A stretch of DNA of 64,000 nt from Cryptomeria japonica (GCF_030272615.1 NC_081406.1:260699386-260763385), one strand, 5' to 3'; positions 50,601 through 62,213 are shown, numbered from the stretch's first letter. Translations and numbers: made by a program. Notes: generated by a model not told the origin, from the letters alone.

Positions 50601-51746
50601 TGGTTTTATTGCCGATCCGTAAAACCTTAACACGGTGAATTCTTCCATGAAGAACCAGTCAGCCAATTCTATTTGACTTCCGAGTTGAATGCAATCTCTA
50701 AAAGACACAGACAACCTAGGCATCAGAGTGCGTGTAATTTCATTATACATTGTTGCCAAAAAGAAGTCTACAAAATGGTTGTAGTTCTTTCTAGTATCAT
50801 GCATCCTTATCTTTGGTGTCCATTCATATATTGGACACTTTGTTCTCTTCCCAGTCTTCTCATCAATCTTATAGTTCACAATTTGAATCTTGTTGGTCTC
50901 GAATATTGCATGATACTTGGATAGAAGGAGATAGCACAAGTAGGATGAGAACCTAAATGTCTTATAGGAACCTTTTTTGATCATTAGTAATTATTTTTGC
51001 ATGGATTGAACAATGTGCTCAATAAAATTATATCTTACTGGCTGACCTACACAATGGATATTATAAATCATTTCAAGAAGTCTTGCAACCACTTCCATAT
51101 CATTTTCCAATCCCAAGCAAAATGATAGCAAGGAAATAGTATCCCCAACCCATGGAACAAAAATGTTAGAATCATAAGGAGGCTTACAATTTTGATCCAA
51201 CACAATACCAATACCACTCTTTATTAGAGCTTTGATAAATGAATCTCTGCGACTTGCATTGAGTCTCTCATAATTCCCTACCAGCTTTTCAAGGTCAATT
51301 TGCACGTTTGAGTTTTGGGCTTCAAGTCCTAGGTTCAACAAATGAGCAAATTCTCCCTCGTTTATGGATATAATTTTCTCTTTTGTATTTTTATTGACAA
51401 TTGCTTTTTTATCTTCATCATAATTTTCGGCACAGACCATGAAATAATCAGGGCAAGGGAATATTTCATGTAACACCATGCTTCCCAATCCAGCATCCCA
51501 CGATGCGATTTTATATGTTCTTTGTTTTAACATTTGGTTGAAAACAGTAAATTTTGCCTTACATGCATCTGTCGCCTTACTAGACAATGCATATCTAATA
51601 TCTATGATACACTTTTCACCATGGATAGTAGGGTCATAAATATCATGGTATTCATCAATGAAACCTGGTGTTTTAACCAATTCGGTTAGGTACATTTTGC
51701 TTTTCACTTGGCTTCCTGTTGAACTACTGATTCCCATTTTCCCCAT
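47658..51746 (-). pseudogene. Element D ORF: large protein with N-terminal domain, G-patch and coiled coil, unknown function
   Basis: One minus-strand frame from ATG 51746 (MGKMGISSSTGSQVK) to a stop at 47658, nominally about 1,360 codons, with stops at 50988, 50547, 50178, 49722 and others, and a local excursion into another frame at about 48963-48600. The N-terminal 400 residues (51746-50547) are probably globular; one segment, VARLLEMIYNIHCVGQPV followed by KTFRFSSYLCYLLLS, aligns in order with the ORF2 region of C/B. Near 49810-49730 is a G-patch (SIVEKMGFEGGGLGARGEGI), an RNA-associated module. A Gly/Ser/Pro-rich tract follows, then a Lys/Glu coiled coil (48850-48300) and a C-terminal region. 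No LTR, PBS or PPT could be seen around it, so its status as a transposon is inferred only from the ORF2-like domain. It could instead be a host gene family. Confidence 0.6.
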
Positions 51747-52261
51747 CGTTGTTATTGTTATTAATTCAGAATAATGCTAGATAAATACCTAAAAATGCTA
51801 ACCCTCAAATTGGACCACAAGATTAAAAAAAGCAAAAAAGGCGGGATGTAGGTGTTCTAGATTTTACCTCGAATTTCTATTTCAGTAGATTGGCGCAGAC
51901 AGTCTCTATTGCAACTTGCATTCCTCAATCTAGTAATTGTTTCTGAATCTCCCTCGATTTATAGGTTTGTCCATGAAATAAAATACGATTATGATTTACG
52001 AGTCTCTTATTTTGAAAACTTTGAAAAGTACAAAAGTAATGCCTAAAGAGCAAAATATCTAGAATCATGTTGTAATTTTATTAATGACTATTAATAACTA
52101 TTCGATACCGAAGGACAAAATATTCATTACTTCGGTATAAATTCTGAGGATATTAAGAATCATGTTATAATTTTATTAATTATTATTACTAACTATTCAA
52201 TGCCGAAGGACAAAACATTCATTACTTCAGTATAAATTCTGAGGAAATTAAATGTAAAACA
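51747..52261 (-). promoter_or_regulatory. 5' flank of D with a 95-bp two-copy repeat
   Basis: Non-coding. A unit containing CCGAAGGACAAAA and ATTCATTACTTC is present at about 52069-52163 and again from 52164, with the CCGAAGG words 95 bp apart (52108 and 52203). Regulatory function is only suggested by position upstream of D. Confidence 0.4.
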
Positions 52262-53735
52262 TTCAATTCTGAGCGAAGTTCTCACAAATGTGTTCACTTC
52301 CCACGTTCGGGCTTAAATCCATCCTAAGTCATCGATCTTTGCTCATCCAATGGATGAGGGTACCTGTTGTCAGATGTTGTGGGTCCCATGACTTTTGCCA
52401 TTTTTTGGGCACGTCACCGTACTCGTGTGACTTTACAGGTTTGTTTTTTAAGTTTGTTTAATAATTTTAAACTTCCGTCCGAAAAAGAGCTTTATAGACT
52501 TAATTATATTTATTTAAATTTAAAACGTTTCAATTTTGGGCTAAGTTCTCACAAATGTGTTCACTTCCCACATTCGGGCCGAAATCCACCCTAAGTCATT
52601 GATCTTTTCTCATCCAATGGACAATGGTCCCTGTTGTCAGTTGTCGTGGGTCCCATGACTTCTGCCAGTTTTTGGGCATGTCACCATACTCGTGTCACTT
52701 TTCAGGTCTGTTTTTTAAGTCTGTTTAATCATTTTAAACTTTCGCCCGAAAAAGAGCTTTATAGACTTAATTATATTTAATTAAATTTAAAATGTTCAAT
52801 TCTGGGCGAAGTTCTCACAAATGTGTTCACTTCCCACATTCGAGCAAAAATCCACCCTAAGTCATTGATCTTTGTTCATCCAATGGATGATGGTACCTAT
52901 TTTTAGATGTCGTGGGTCCTATGACTTCTGCCATTTTTCTGGCACGTCACCAAACTCATGTCACTTTTCGAGTCTATTTTTTAAGTCTATTTAATCATTT
53001 TAAACTTCCACCCAAAAAAGAGCTTTATAGACTTAATTATATTTAATTAAATTTAAAATGTTCGATTCCAAGCGAAGTTCTCACAAATGTGTTCAATTCC
53101 CACATTCGGGCCAAAATCCACCCTAAGTCGTTGATCTTTGTTCATCCAACGGATGATGGTACCTGTTTTCAGATGTCATGGGTCCCATGACTTCTGCCAT
53201 TTTTTTGGCATGTCACCATACTCGTGTCACTTTTCAGGTCTATTTTTTAAGTCTATTTAATCATTTTAAACTTCCACCCGAAAAAGAGCTTTATAGACTT
53301 AATTATATTTAATTAAATTTAAAATGTTCAATTTCGGGCGAAGTTCTCACAAATGTGTTCACTTCCCACATTTGGACTGAAATCCACCCTAAGCCATTGA
53401 TCTTTGCTCATCCAACGGACACTGGTACCTATTTTTAGATGTCATGGGTCTCATGACTTCTGTCATTTTTCTGGCACGTCACCATACTCGTGTCACTTTT
53501 TGGGTCTATTTTTTAAGTCTATTTAATCATTTTAAACTTCCGCCCGAAAAAGATCTTTATAGACTTAATTATATTTAATTAAATTTAAAATGTTCAATTC
53601 CAGGCGAATTTCTCACAAATGTGTTCACTTCCCACATTTGGGCTGAAATCCACCGTCAGTCATTGATCTTTGCTCATCCAACGGACAATGATACCTGTTG
53701 AGTGTTGTCAGATGTCATCGGCCCATAATAAGAGA
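52262..53735. repeat. Tandem array, six copies of a 266-bp unit
   Basis: The word GTTCTCACAAATGTGTTCA starts at 52278, 52545, 52811, 53077 and 53343, with a variant at 53609, so spacing is 266-267 bp. Each unit continues with CCACCCTAAGTCATTGATCT, a TCCAATGGAT box, TGTCATGGGTCCCATGACTT, GGCACGTCACCATACTCGTG and an AT-rich end with AATTATATTTAATTAAATTT. Five units are complete and the sixth ends at about 53735. Copies differ by roughly 5-10 per cent. Confidence 0.9.
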
Positions 53736-54780
53736 CATTTAAATTTTAAAGATGTGAAATAGTTTGAGATAACTATTAAATATAATGTTAATATTATTTG
53801 TAAAAATTTGAAATTCAAAAATAGTATAAAAAATGAAACTTAGTTTCTAGAATAAAACAAATAACTAAATAAAAATACAAATTTTAATATACAATTTGAA
53901 AGGTAAAAGTTTAATATAAAAAAGAAAACATTCAATATTAAATCTATAATATTAATTTAAAGTTTAACAAAATTCTTTAAAAATATGTTTACGATATATA
54001 ATTTTATAAAATAGTTTAAAAATATATATATAAGTTCAACATAAATTTAGTGTATTAATTTAAAGTTTAACAAAATTCTTTAAAAATATGTTTACGATAT
54101 ATAATTTTAAAAAATAGTTTCAAAATATATATAAAAGTTCAACATAAATTTAGTGTAATATAAATTTTAATTTAATAAATAAATAAAGACTAAAAATATA
54201 TATATAAGTTCAACATAAATTTAGTTTAATATAAATAAAATAAGTAAGTTTAATATAATTAAAATAAGTAAATTTAATATAATTAAATTTAGTTTAATAT
54301 AAGTAAGTTGGAGTTTTAGTTCAAATCTTAACTATATATTTATAAAATTATAATCAACCATAATCAATATACAAATAATTAATGGAACGAACTGAATTTT
54401 TTTTTATATATATTAAATATAGAGGAAGAAGCATTACATAAAAAAGATCACAGTATTAAATTTATTTCCATTGTTTAACAAATAATTGAAATAATGTAGC
54501 TCATATACAAAAAACATTTGAAAAAAATTAATTAATAAAAATGAAATAGAATTATAGAAAGCATTTTTATATCCATAAGACTCTAAGAGGCAAACTGAAG
54601 CAAACTGGAATTTGAAAAATTATCATTAATATTTATGATTTGGAAATTTACAATTTTTACATCTAAAGTCTGAGACTTGAGTCCCTCAAAAACTTAAAAG
54701 CCAAAATGAGTGAGCCACTGAGCCTGTTAGGTTTCGAGGACATAGGAAAAAAAAACTACTAGGGGCCCAGGGGGCAGGGC
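53736..54780. repeat. AT-rich spacer with a 103-bp duplication
   Basis: Very AT-rich. The word AATTTAAAGTTTAACAAAAT occurs at 53954 and 54057 within a doubled 103-bp segment that also contains ACGATATATAATTTTA, and a partial third copy follows to about 54235. No gene seen. Confidence 0.6.
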
Positions 54781-54819
54781 TAGGGCACAGGTAGTGGATG
54801 GTTTACAACTTTGCCCTAA

Positions 54820-55392
54820 GAATCCGACCCTCCTTCCATGTAGAATTCTTCAGACAACATAAGCTGAGAGAATTCTTCAAGCCACGTGTAGTTTGGAAAG
54901 TCATCCAGAAGCAACCATTTTCGGAGGAAGTCCCTGCCAATCCGCACCCATTTTTTGTGACACGTCAAGTGCTCTGCATTCAAGTTCAGGAGAAATGGTT
55001 ACCTGGCCACTGGCACTGTTTGGTCGGGGAGGAGAAGCTTGGATAATTCACTCGCCCAAGGGATCCCCACCCCTACTTCTGCAAGGATGACAATAGTAAT
55101 GTCATCTCCAAGGAAGTCTTCCTTAAAAAACTTCCTCAACAGCACCAGCATATCCACCTTGTCTCCTCCGAGGTCCAGAAGAGACGCTAAGAAACGGGAT
55201 GTAATGTCCGTGTTAACACGGTATCTATTTTCGTTTTGTAGAAACTCTCTGCCCAACACCATCCGCACAACCTCTTTGGTGAACGACCCAACCTCCTTGC
55301 AGACTAATTAGAGGGTTTGGTCCTTAATGGAGCCCAGAAAGGCCCTCTAGTGCTCTGCAGAAAGACTTCTCAAGAGGATGGGAGTGTCCATC
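54820..55392 (-). pseudogene. Decayed protein-coding exon, not identified
   Basis: Minus-strand frame from ATG 55392 (MDTPILLRSLSAEH) to TAG at about 54820, about 190 codons, with in-frame stops after SLSAEH, after KDQTL and after QTVPVAR. Between these the frame stays open with ordinary protein composition, for example MVLGREFLQNENRYRVNTD, ITSRFLASLLDLGGDKVDML and KWLLLDDFPNYTWLEEFSQL. Local GC content is higher than the surroundings, as in a former host exon. I do not recognise the family. No intron signals or promoter could be assigned. Confidence 0.55.
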
Positions 55393-56041
55393 TTGAGAAA
55401 ACAGATTAACAAATTAAACAACCTGAGCCTATAAACCTAAACCAGAGGAAGAATTTAAATACCATGAGCTCCGACGAATTATCTACCAAATGGCAAAGGC
55501 TAATTGAAGATGAAAGAAGTAGAGATCGTATATAAATAAAGCTCTTGATTGTAATAATTACTTCTCTAACCGTATTAATTGCCTTAAATTTTTTTAAATC
55601 TTTCATATCTTTGCAAATCTTTCCCATAAATGCACGGAGTGTGCGAAATTGGAAACAGTTATAAACCAGTACCAAGTTGGCAAGTACCACATTGGAAAAT
55701 GTGGGGACAGAGTGGACTGCAGTAAGTGAATAGATATATATTAAATGACCGAAATTATCGATCGTGATTCGTGGCATTTGATACATGTCTATCGAATCCA
55801 ATTCCATTCCGAGCACTTTCTGGTGAGCTATGTTCTCTTTAGAAAATTGGGCCGAAATAAAACTTTAGCCATTGATCTATTATCATCGAACGGTTTAAAA
55901 TCATTGATGGATTTTAGGTATGTGTCACCCTTCACGTGTCAAAGAGGCCACACTTATTGATGCATCGTGCAAAGTCTAGACTCAATGTCATGTACTAATG
56001 TGATGTGATGTGATGTGCCTTGTCTATTAATAGCAATGAAT
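55393..56041. other. Intergenic; no gene seen
   Basis: Mixed composition. Holds a short GTGAT iteration at about 56002-56015. No supportable feature. Confidence 0.4.
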
Positions 56042-56412
56042 TCATGAAATTGCCAATAAATTATATATTTTTCCATAAATAACAAAATATTCACCAAAAC
56101 AAATTATATAATTTTCAAGTGGTGGATAAAAATAGCCAATACATTTAAATAATTTTTCCTTCGGAGTAAAAATTTTCGCCCATACAATTATATATTTGTT
56201 CCTTCTAACAAAAATTATTCGCCTCCTAAAATATATATTTTCCCCATAGAACAAGGTATAATTCGCCAAAAATTTATGGAATTTTCGTACCCTAGAAAAA
56301 AATCGCCAATACAAAATAATTTTTTGCCCTGTTTTGAAAAAAAAATTCGCCATCCATATGAAAATTTTCCCCCAAAAATAATGTATGATTCGCCAGGATT
56401 TTACATAGTTGC
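56042..56412. repeat. Degenerate tandem repeat of about 43 bp with a TTCGCCA core
   Basis: Eight or nine units, each with a core like ATTCGCCA, an AT-rich stretch and a TTTTCCCC-like block. Units vary in length from about 38 to 47 bp. The array abuts copia E exactly where its gag-protease region breaks off. A related looser set of CGCCA/GGCGA words lies at 35857-36360, at the break of copia F. Confidence 0.6.
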
Positions 56413-56598
56413 CCGGGGGGTGGTTTCTTAAAGTTATCCTGATCATTGATATCAATAAAGACCCAATCTTTACCGAAGCTTCCATTACCGGATCCACTTA
56501 TAGGTTCATCATCATCATCATCATCAGGTAATACCAAAATCATCATCACCAGCATAATAACATGATTTATCCTTATTCCTTCTAAATCTAGATCTACT

Positions 56599-57543
56599 CT
56601 AATATTCTAGATTGGGCTTATAATTCCTCATAAATCTTTCATGATTCCTAGTAGCTCTTTCAGGACATCTAGAAGCAAAATGACCAATTTTATTGCATGA
56701 AAAACATTTAAAAGGTACTTTTCCTTCACACTTACTTCCAGTCGGTCCGTTAAGGATTCTTCTAGCAATTAGGGTTTCCAACTCTTCAAGTTCTCTATCT
56801 TCTCTCTCAATGTCCTCCAAATCTTTAGCATATAACTTCTTCCAATCTGTCTTCTGCTTGCCCAAGGCAAATGCTTTAAATGCAGTTTTTGTCTTAGTAG
56901 CTCTCTGATCTCCAAGTTCTTCAAGCTCAAATGCAGTCAATTTCCCAAGTAATGTATCTCTGGTAACAGGGGTACCTAACATTGTTTGGAGTTCATTAAT
57001 TGCAGTAGCCTCCATCTTGTAACCCAGAGGTAGAACTCTTAGAATCTTTGAGACAACCTCATCCTTATTAACTGATCCACCACAACATTTGATTCCCATG
57101 ACAATCTCTTTCACTCTATCCATGAAAGAACTTATCTTCTCATCTTCTTCCATCTTCAAAATTTAATATCTCACCCAAAAACCTTCAAGTTTTGCAATCT
57201 TTACTACTTGGTCGCCTTCATAAAGAGTTTCAAATTTTAGCTAGATCTGTTTTACATTCTCCAACTCTACGGCATTCCATAACTTCTCATCAGATAAGGC
57301 ACTTAACAATGCTTCTTTTTCTCTAACATCATTTTCAGCTCTCTTCTATTCATCAGCAGGTGCTAATGTTCTAGAATTAGGATCATGAGGTATATACCCT
57401 TTCTCCACTATCTCCCAAACTTCAACTCCAAGACATCTCAGATGAATCTTCATTCACTCCTTCCATATTTTGTAATTTGTGCCATCAAATCTAGGAATCT
57501 CCTTCTGGTAGGGGTTAAATGTAGAACTTGATGTTGATGCCAT
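56599..57543 (-). pseudogene. Copia gag of element E
   Basis: ATG at 57543 (MASTSSSTFNPYQKEIPRFD). The frame, with stops after YKIWKE, after APADE, after VKQI and after FWVRY, gives a UBN2-type copia gag: a conserved FDGTNYKIWK start, LKFETLYEGD and FMDRVKEIVMGIKCCGG. It ends with a zinc knuckle CFSCNKIGHFASRC at about 56660-56700. The last 186 codons (57159-56599) are still open. Gag forms the particle that packages the element's RNA. Confidence 0.85.
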
Positions 57544-57584
57544 CGAATCTCCTCAAGCTGTTAAGCTTCTACAAAGAGGACCAA

Positions 57585-57596
57585 ACTCTAATACCA
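57585..57596 (-). other. Primer-binding site of element E
   Basis: On the minus strand TGGTATTAGAGT follows the LTR end AACAAT, one or two mismatches from the initiator tRNA-Met complement. Confidence 0.8.
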
Positions 57597-57598
57597 AT

Positions 57599-58806
57599 TG
57601 TTAGACAATTTTGATATCGAAAGGAAATTGAGAGGGGGGTGAATCATTTTTCTCACAAGTATAATAGTTAATGTAGATTATAAACTTTATATCGGAGCAC
57701 AAAGAAACCAACACAATGAAAGATAAAGCATGAAAGCACAGTACACACAACATCAATATTTTTGACATGGAAAATCCAGTACAGGGAAAAACCATGGTGG
57801 GAAACCCTACCCACAGTTAGATAATACTTCTGCAACAGTATGTGAAATAATTACAATGGGGATTGCACTTGCAATTAGGCCAACCACCTAGAGCTCACTG
57901 CTCATCACAAAAGGGAAGTCTCGCTAACTTACAAAAACATTGGACTATAATCCAGAAAGAATGAACTATGAAAGTAGCATCTCCTAATGCTTAATACAGT
58001 TCTAGTTAAGCACAGATGTCTATCCTACAACATCAAATCCTTCACAACCTTTTGTTGAATGATATATCATTGTTCACACATAAACCTTTCTCTGATAATG
58101 CAGACATAACCATCGATACCAAGATTATATGAATAAGTCACCTATAAATACAAATCATCAACCTGATTGATAAGGTCAACTAAACCCTAAACCCATAAAC
58201 CCATAATTACAAAAATTACATCACACAATATCACCAGACCAATAATATGATATACATTATATAGCATGGACCTAAATCAAATACCTAAACCATTACATCT
58301 GTCGAAAATTACACTAAGACCAATATCCAACACGTTTCATCAACTGATAGAAACCCTCAATATAATAACATAGAATATCTAACCGGATCCATATAGGACC
58401 ATCATATTAGCATGCCATCCAATGCAAAGCCACCAAACAATTGGGACACGATCAAGAAGCACCTTCAGCATGTTAGAAATTATTTCCATAAGCCAGACCA
58501 AAATCACTGAACCATATCATCAAACATCTCTAACCGATAGAGCTAACCGGTACTAGGAAACACCAACCTGGAACATAAGTGCTAGCTTCTGAAGCACCAA
58601 ATCATGAACCAATAGAATATGACAAGCATATAACCATCTTGACTAACCATCAAAAACTGAATCAGGGATCTAATCATGTTGGATCATAATCATAGCCAAA
58701 ACCATGACAAACACCAAGTCTAATCGGGATAGCAGAACCATATCCAACTAGGATACAGTTTTGGCATCAATGACAACACTTAACCAAATCTAGCATATTG
58801 CTAGCA
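57599..58806 (-). repeat. 5' LTR of copia element E
   Basis: About 1.2 kb. On the plus strand it begins TGTTAGACAATTTTG and ends at about GCTAGCA (58806). GAGAGGGGGGTGAATCA lies at about 57629-57645. Matches the F LTR from 57819 on. Confidence 0.85.
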
Positions 58807-61031
58807 CCTTCACATCTATACTTTCAATGATTTTTTCTAGCCTCTTGTTATAACATGTGTATCATTTTCTCTTTGTAGAGTAACCCATAAATATACCATC
58901 ATCAACTCTACTATTAAACTTTCCAACATTTCCTTCATCTCTCTGGATATAGAACTTACTTCCGAAAACTTTGAAATACCTTACTGAAGGAATTCTTCCA
59001 TTTCATAACTCATATGATGTCTTTCCATACTTCTTCCTGAATAGCACTCTATTAAGGGTATATACAATAGTATGTATTGCTTCTCCCCAATACACTTGTA
59101 GTATATTTGCTTCTTTGATCATATTTTTTGCCACCTCTTGAATAGTCATGTTCATTCTTTCAACTACTCCATTCTGTTGAGGTATCCTCAGAGTAAATAA
59201 ATGTCTTCTAAATCCATATTTCTCACATAAAGTAGAAAATTCATTAGAAATAAATTATCAGATCTTAAACACTTAATCCTTCTATCAACTTCATTCTCAA
59301 CTCTAGCTTTGAATATCTTAAACTTTTCCAAAGCCTCTAATTTTTCTCTTAGAAATGCAACCCACGTCAATCTAGAATGATCATATATTAAGAGCATGAA
59401 ATACCTCTCACCTTGTAAACTCCTTGTTCTGATCGGACCACAAAGATCTGTGTACCAAATCCAATAATCCGGTAGAAGATTATTCTTTTCCTCTGAATGT
59501 TCCTTTTGTCTACTTTCCCACTTGAGATTCTTTGCATATATTGTTATATGGTTTAATCAATCTTGGTAAATCTCTCACAGCTCTTGTCTTGCTAATCTTC
59601 ACCATCAAAGTTGATGTGACACATCCTCCAGTGCCATAGCCAACTTTCATTAATCTGAGATAATAGGCAATTTCCAGTAGCAACTTCCAATTGATACATG
59701 TTTCCACCTGTCATTTTCCCCATAGCAATAACACTTTCGCATCTCTTCTAGATCTCACAGCCACCATCCTAGAAAAACAACATTGTAACCATTTTCGCAC
59801 ATGTGCCCAACACTCAAGAGATTATGATGTAATCCTTTTACATAGTAAACATTATCAGTGTTATGCTTTCCATCAAAAGTAATAGAACCATTCCAACAAT
59901 TTGAGCACTCTCATCATCTCTAAACCTAACAAAACCACCATCATACTTTTCAAGCTTTACAAATTTACTTTTGCCACCAGTCATATGATTTGAACATCCA
60001 CTATAAATAAACCATTCATTTCCATCTCTTCTAACATGAAATGTTGAAGCAATAGTCTCAACAACCATAGAGTTATTATTATTAGACATAGATCCATCCT
60101 TTTCTACCAAGAATAAACAATCACCGTCGTCATAATCTAACTCATCATCTGAAATACCAGCATCATCTCTAACATAGTAGGATTTATTATTGAACTTTCC
60201 TTTGGTTTTGTAAATTTTTCTTTTGAGACTCTTTAGGACATCTAGATGCATAATGAAAAATCTTTCCCACATCTTTCCACACTTAAAATATTTAAGGGGT
60301 AACATACCTTTATACTTGTTGGTTCCTCTCTTCAGCTTTCTCACGAAGTTTGCTTCCATTTCATCCAAGCTCTCATCATTTGAATCTTCATATGATGCCT
60401 TTGATGCTTTAAATGTTGTCTCTATTTTTACTTTATCTTTACCAAACTTCCTCATCTTGAATTCTATTAAGGTTCCATACAACTATTCTTTGGTAAAATT
60501 TGACGGATCATAAGTTTCTTCAATAGCTGACATCTTGTCACTATAACACTCTCATAAAGTCCTCGTGATCTTCTCTATCACATCCTTATCATTCAAGGTA
60601 CTGCCAAGATCTCTAATCTTATTCACTGCACTATCAACCTTTTGAAAATAGCTTGTTATATCTTCACCTTCTTCCATTCTTAAATTCTCATAACTACCTT
60701 TCACAGTCTGCATCTTAGTTAGCTTAACTCTATCATTTCCTTCATAAATATTCTTCAATCTTTCCCATACTTCATAAGAAGTATCTAATGCAACAACCTT
60801 CACCAATTTAGTTTTAGATAAGGCACTAAAGACAACATACCTTGCTCGCTCATTATCTTCATAGGCTTTAATCTCATCCAGTGTAGTAGGTCCATTCGCC
60901 GGTTGCACATACTTGGTCTCCATAGCTTTCCAATTATTGTAACTCAGTGAAATCAAATATCCTCACATCTTCACTCTCCAAAAACTATAGTTGAATCCTT
61001 CAAAAGTAGGAATAGTCAATTTATGCACCAT
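58807..61031 (-). pseudogene. Gag-protease-integrase remnant of copia element G
   Basis: ATG 61031 (MVHKLTIPTFEGFNYSFWRV) starts a UBN2-type gag with VWERLKNIYEGNDRVKLTKM (60956-60552). A degenerate zinc knuckle (KYFKCGKMWERF) lies at about 60280. The protease position reads FIYSGCSNHMTGGKSKF (near 60000; the catalytic Asp is Tyr). GAG-pre-integrase remnants with WHWRMCHINFDG follow, and an integrase core begins at 59397 (YDHSRLTWVAFLREKLEALE). Several frameshifts and many stops after 59800 make it inactive. The left end, near 58810-58930, is the region after the integrase core (GIFMGYSTK). Confidence 0.8.
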
Positions 61032-61070
61032 CGAATCTCCTCAAGCGGAAAGTCTCACTATCTAGGATCC

Positions 61071-61085
61071 AAAGCTCTGATACCA
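61071..61085 (-). other. Primer-binding site of element G
   Basis: On the minus strand TGGTATCAGAGCTTT, a full match to the usual plant copia initiator tRNA-Met site, two bases after the LTR. Confidence 0.9.
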
Positions 61086-61087
61086 AT

Positions 61088-62213
61088 TGTTGAATATTTC
61101 GGACAACTGAGAGAGGGGGGTGGGGGGGGTGAATCAGTTGTGCATTAAAACATTTAATTTTTTCCACATAAATAGATCCGATAAACTAATCTAATATTTC
61201 TTAACCATAATCAAATATAACATGAAATATCATACACATGTAACACCAGATATTACATGGAAAATTTAAGAAGGGAAAAACCATGGATAATGTTAGTTCT
61301 CAATATAAAAACACCTATTAGGGTGACACTGGTTAAGGTAATTTTTACAAGATGGCTCACTCTAGAAATTCTCACTGTTGGTGGGCTCATTGCCTAGCTA
61401 AAACCAGCAGAAAAAGAAAGAGGGCTCACTGCCCAGAAGAAGAAGAAAGAAAGAAAGAATCCACGACTAAAACACACAGCTGATTTGTTGGAAGAAACCT
61501 TAGGCTCACTACCACTGGTACCAAACAACATTAGCACACAACAATACTAATCATCCACAACTAGCCATAACTTCAAACAAACCAATAGGAGATAGATCTT
61601 CTTTTAAATCCAATTCCTCTATTTCTTTCTATCATATTCCTCATTACAATTGATCTTCATTTATACTGATCTCCAAAATAAAATTTTCAAGTTGGCCAAG
61701 GAGATAAATAAACACAATTCAAAATAGGTCTTCACTAAGCATTCCCATAGTGGAAAGGAATGAAAAGTGGACCACACCACAATGCAACAACACGTTATCC
61801 AAATGCCGCAATTACCAAAGCAAAAGATAGAGCATCTGGGGTTAACCGAACTCAAACTGATCATATCCAAAACCAAAACTCCGTAGCACACAAACATGTG
61901 TCAAATCAGAATAACAAAGATAGACACATCAATAACATAAATCTGAAATCTCATCAACAAAATTGGAAATGTGGAGCACTGCAACTTCTGCCAAAAACAT
62001 CATTATTGCATAGAGTTCTAAAGCACAACTTTCGGACCTCCAAAACATGAGAGAAATATCTCAAGGCAATATCCAAGAACATATCAACACATCATGAACA
62101 CATATACAACATATCAACAATTCGGAGCAAAACCAAGCATTAAAACATAGAATCAGTGCATTGACATCAGCGACATCCATACTGACACATCAAACAACTT
62201 CACATTTGCAACA
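61088..62213 (-). repeat. 5' LTR of copia element G
   Basis: About 1.1 kb. The plus-strand ends TGTTGAATAT and TTGCAACA fit a TGTTG...CAACA terminus. The GAGAGGGGGGTG...GTGAATCA block is at about 61110-61137. The outer end is inferred from the terminus only, since no second copy is in the window. A GAA-rich microsatellite lies at 61435-61468. Confidence 0.65.

Larger units (their letters stand above)
56413..58806 (-). mobile_element. Element E: truncated Ty1-copia retrotransposon (gag and 5' LTR)
   Basis: Minus orientation. The 5' LTR is at 57599-58806, followed by PBS (57585-57596) and gag. The element stops after gag, so protease, pol and 3' LTR are missing. The LTR matches that of F. Its outer edge joins directly to the internal region of copia G, so E inserted into G. 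Confidence 0.85.
58807..62213 (-). mobile_element. Element G: Ty1-copia retrotransposon remnant
   Basis: Minus orientation with 5' LTR (61088-62213), PBS, gag and the first part of pol. It is cut at 58807 by the insertion of E, and the rest is not seen to the left. Different LTR family from E/F. Confidence 0.85.

Noticed and set aside
47658-51746. D as a normal intact host gene
   Set aside because: Several in-frame stops without matching splice signals and a frame excursion near 48963-48600 point to a pseudogene.
56042-56497. Open frame of 151 codons on the minus strand
   Set aside because: It runs through the 43-bp tandem repeats and is a by-product of repeat periodicity.
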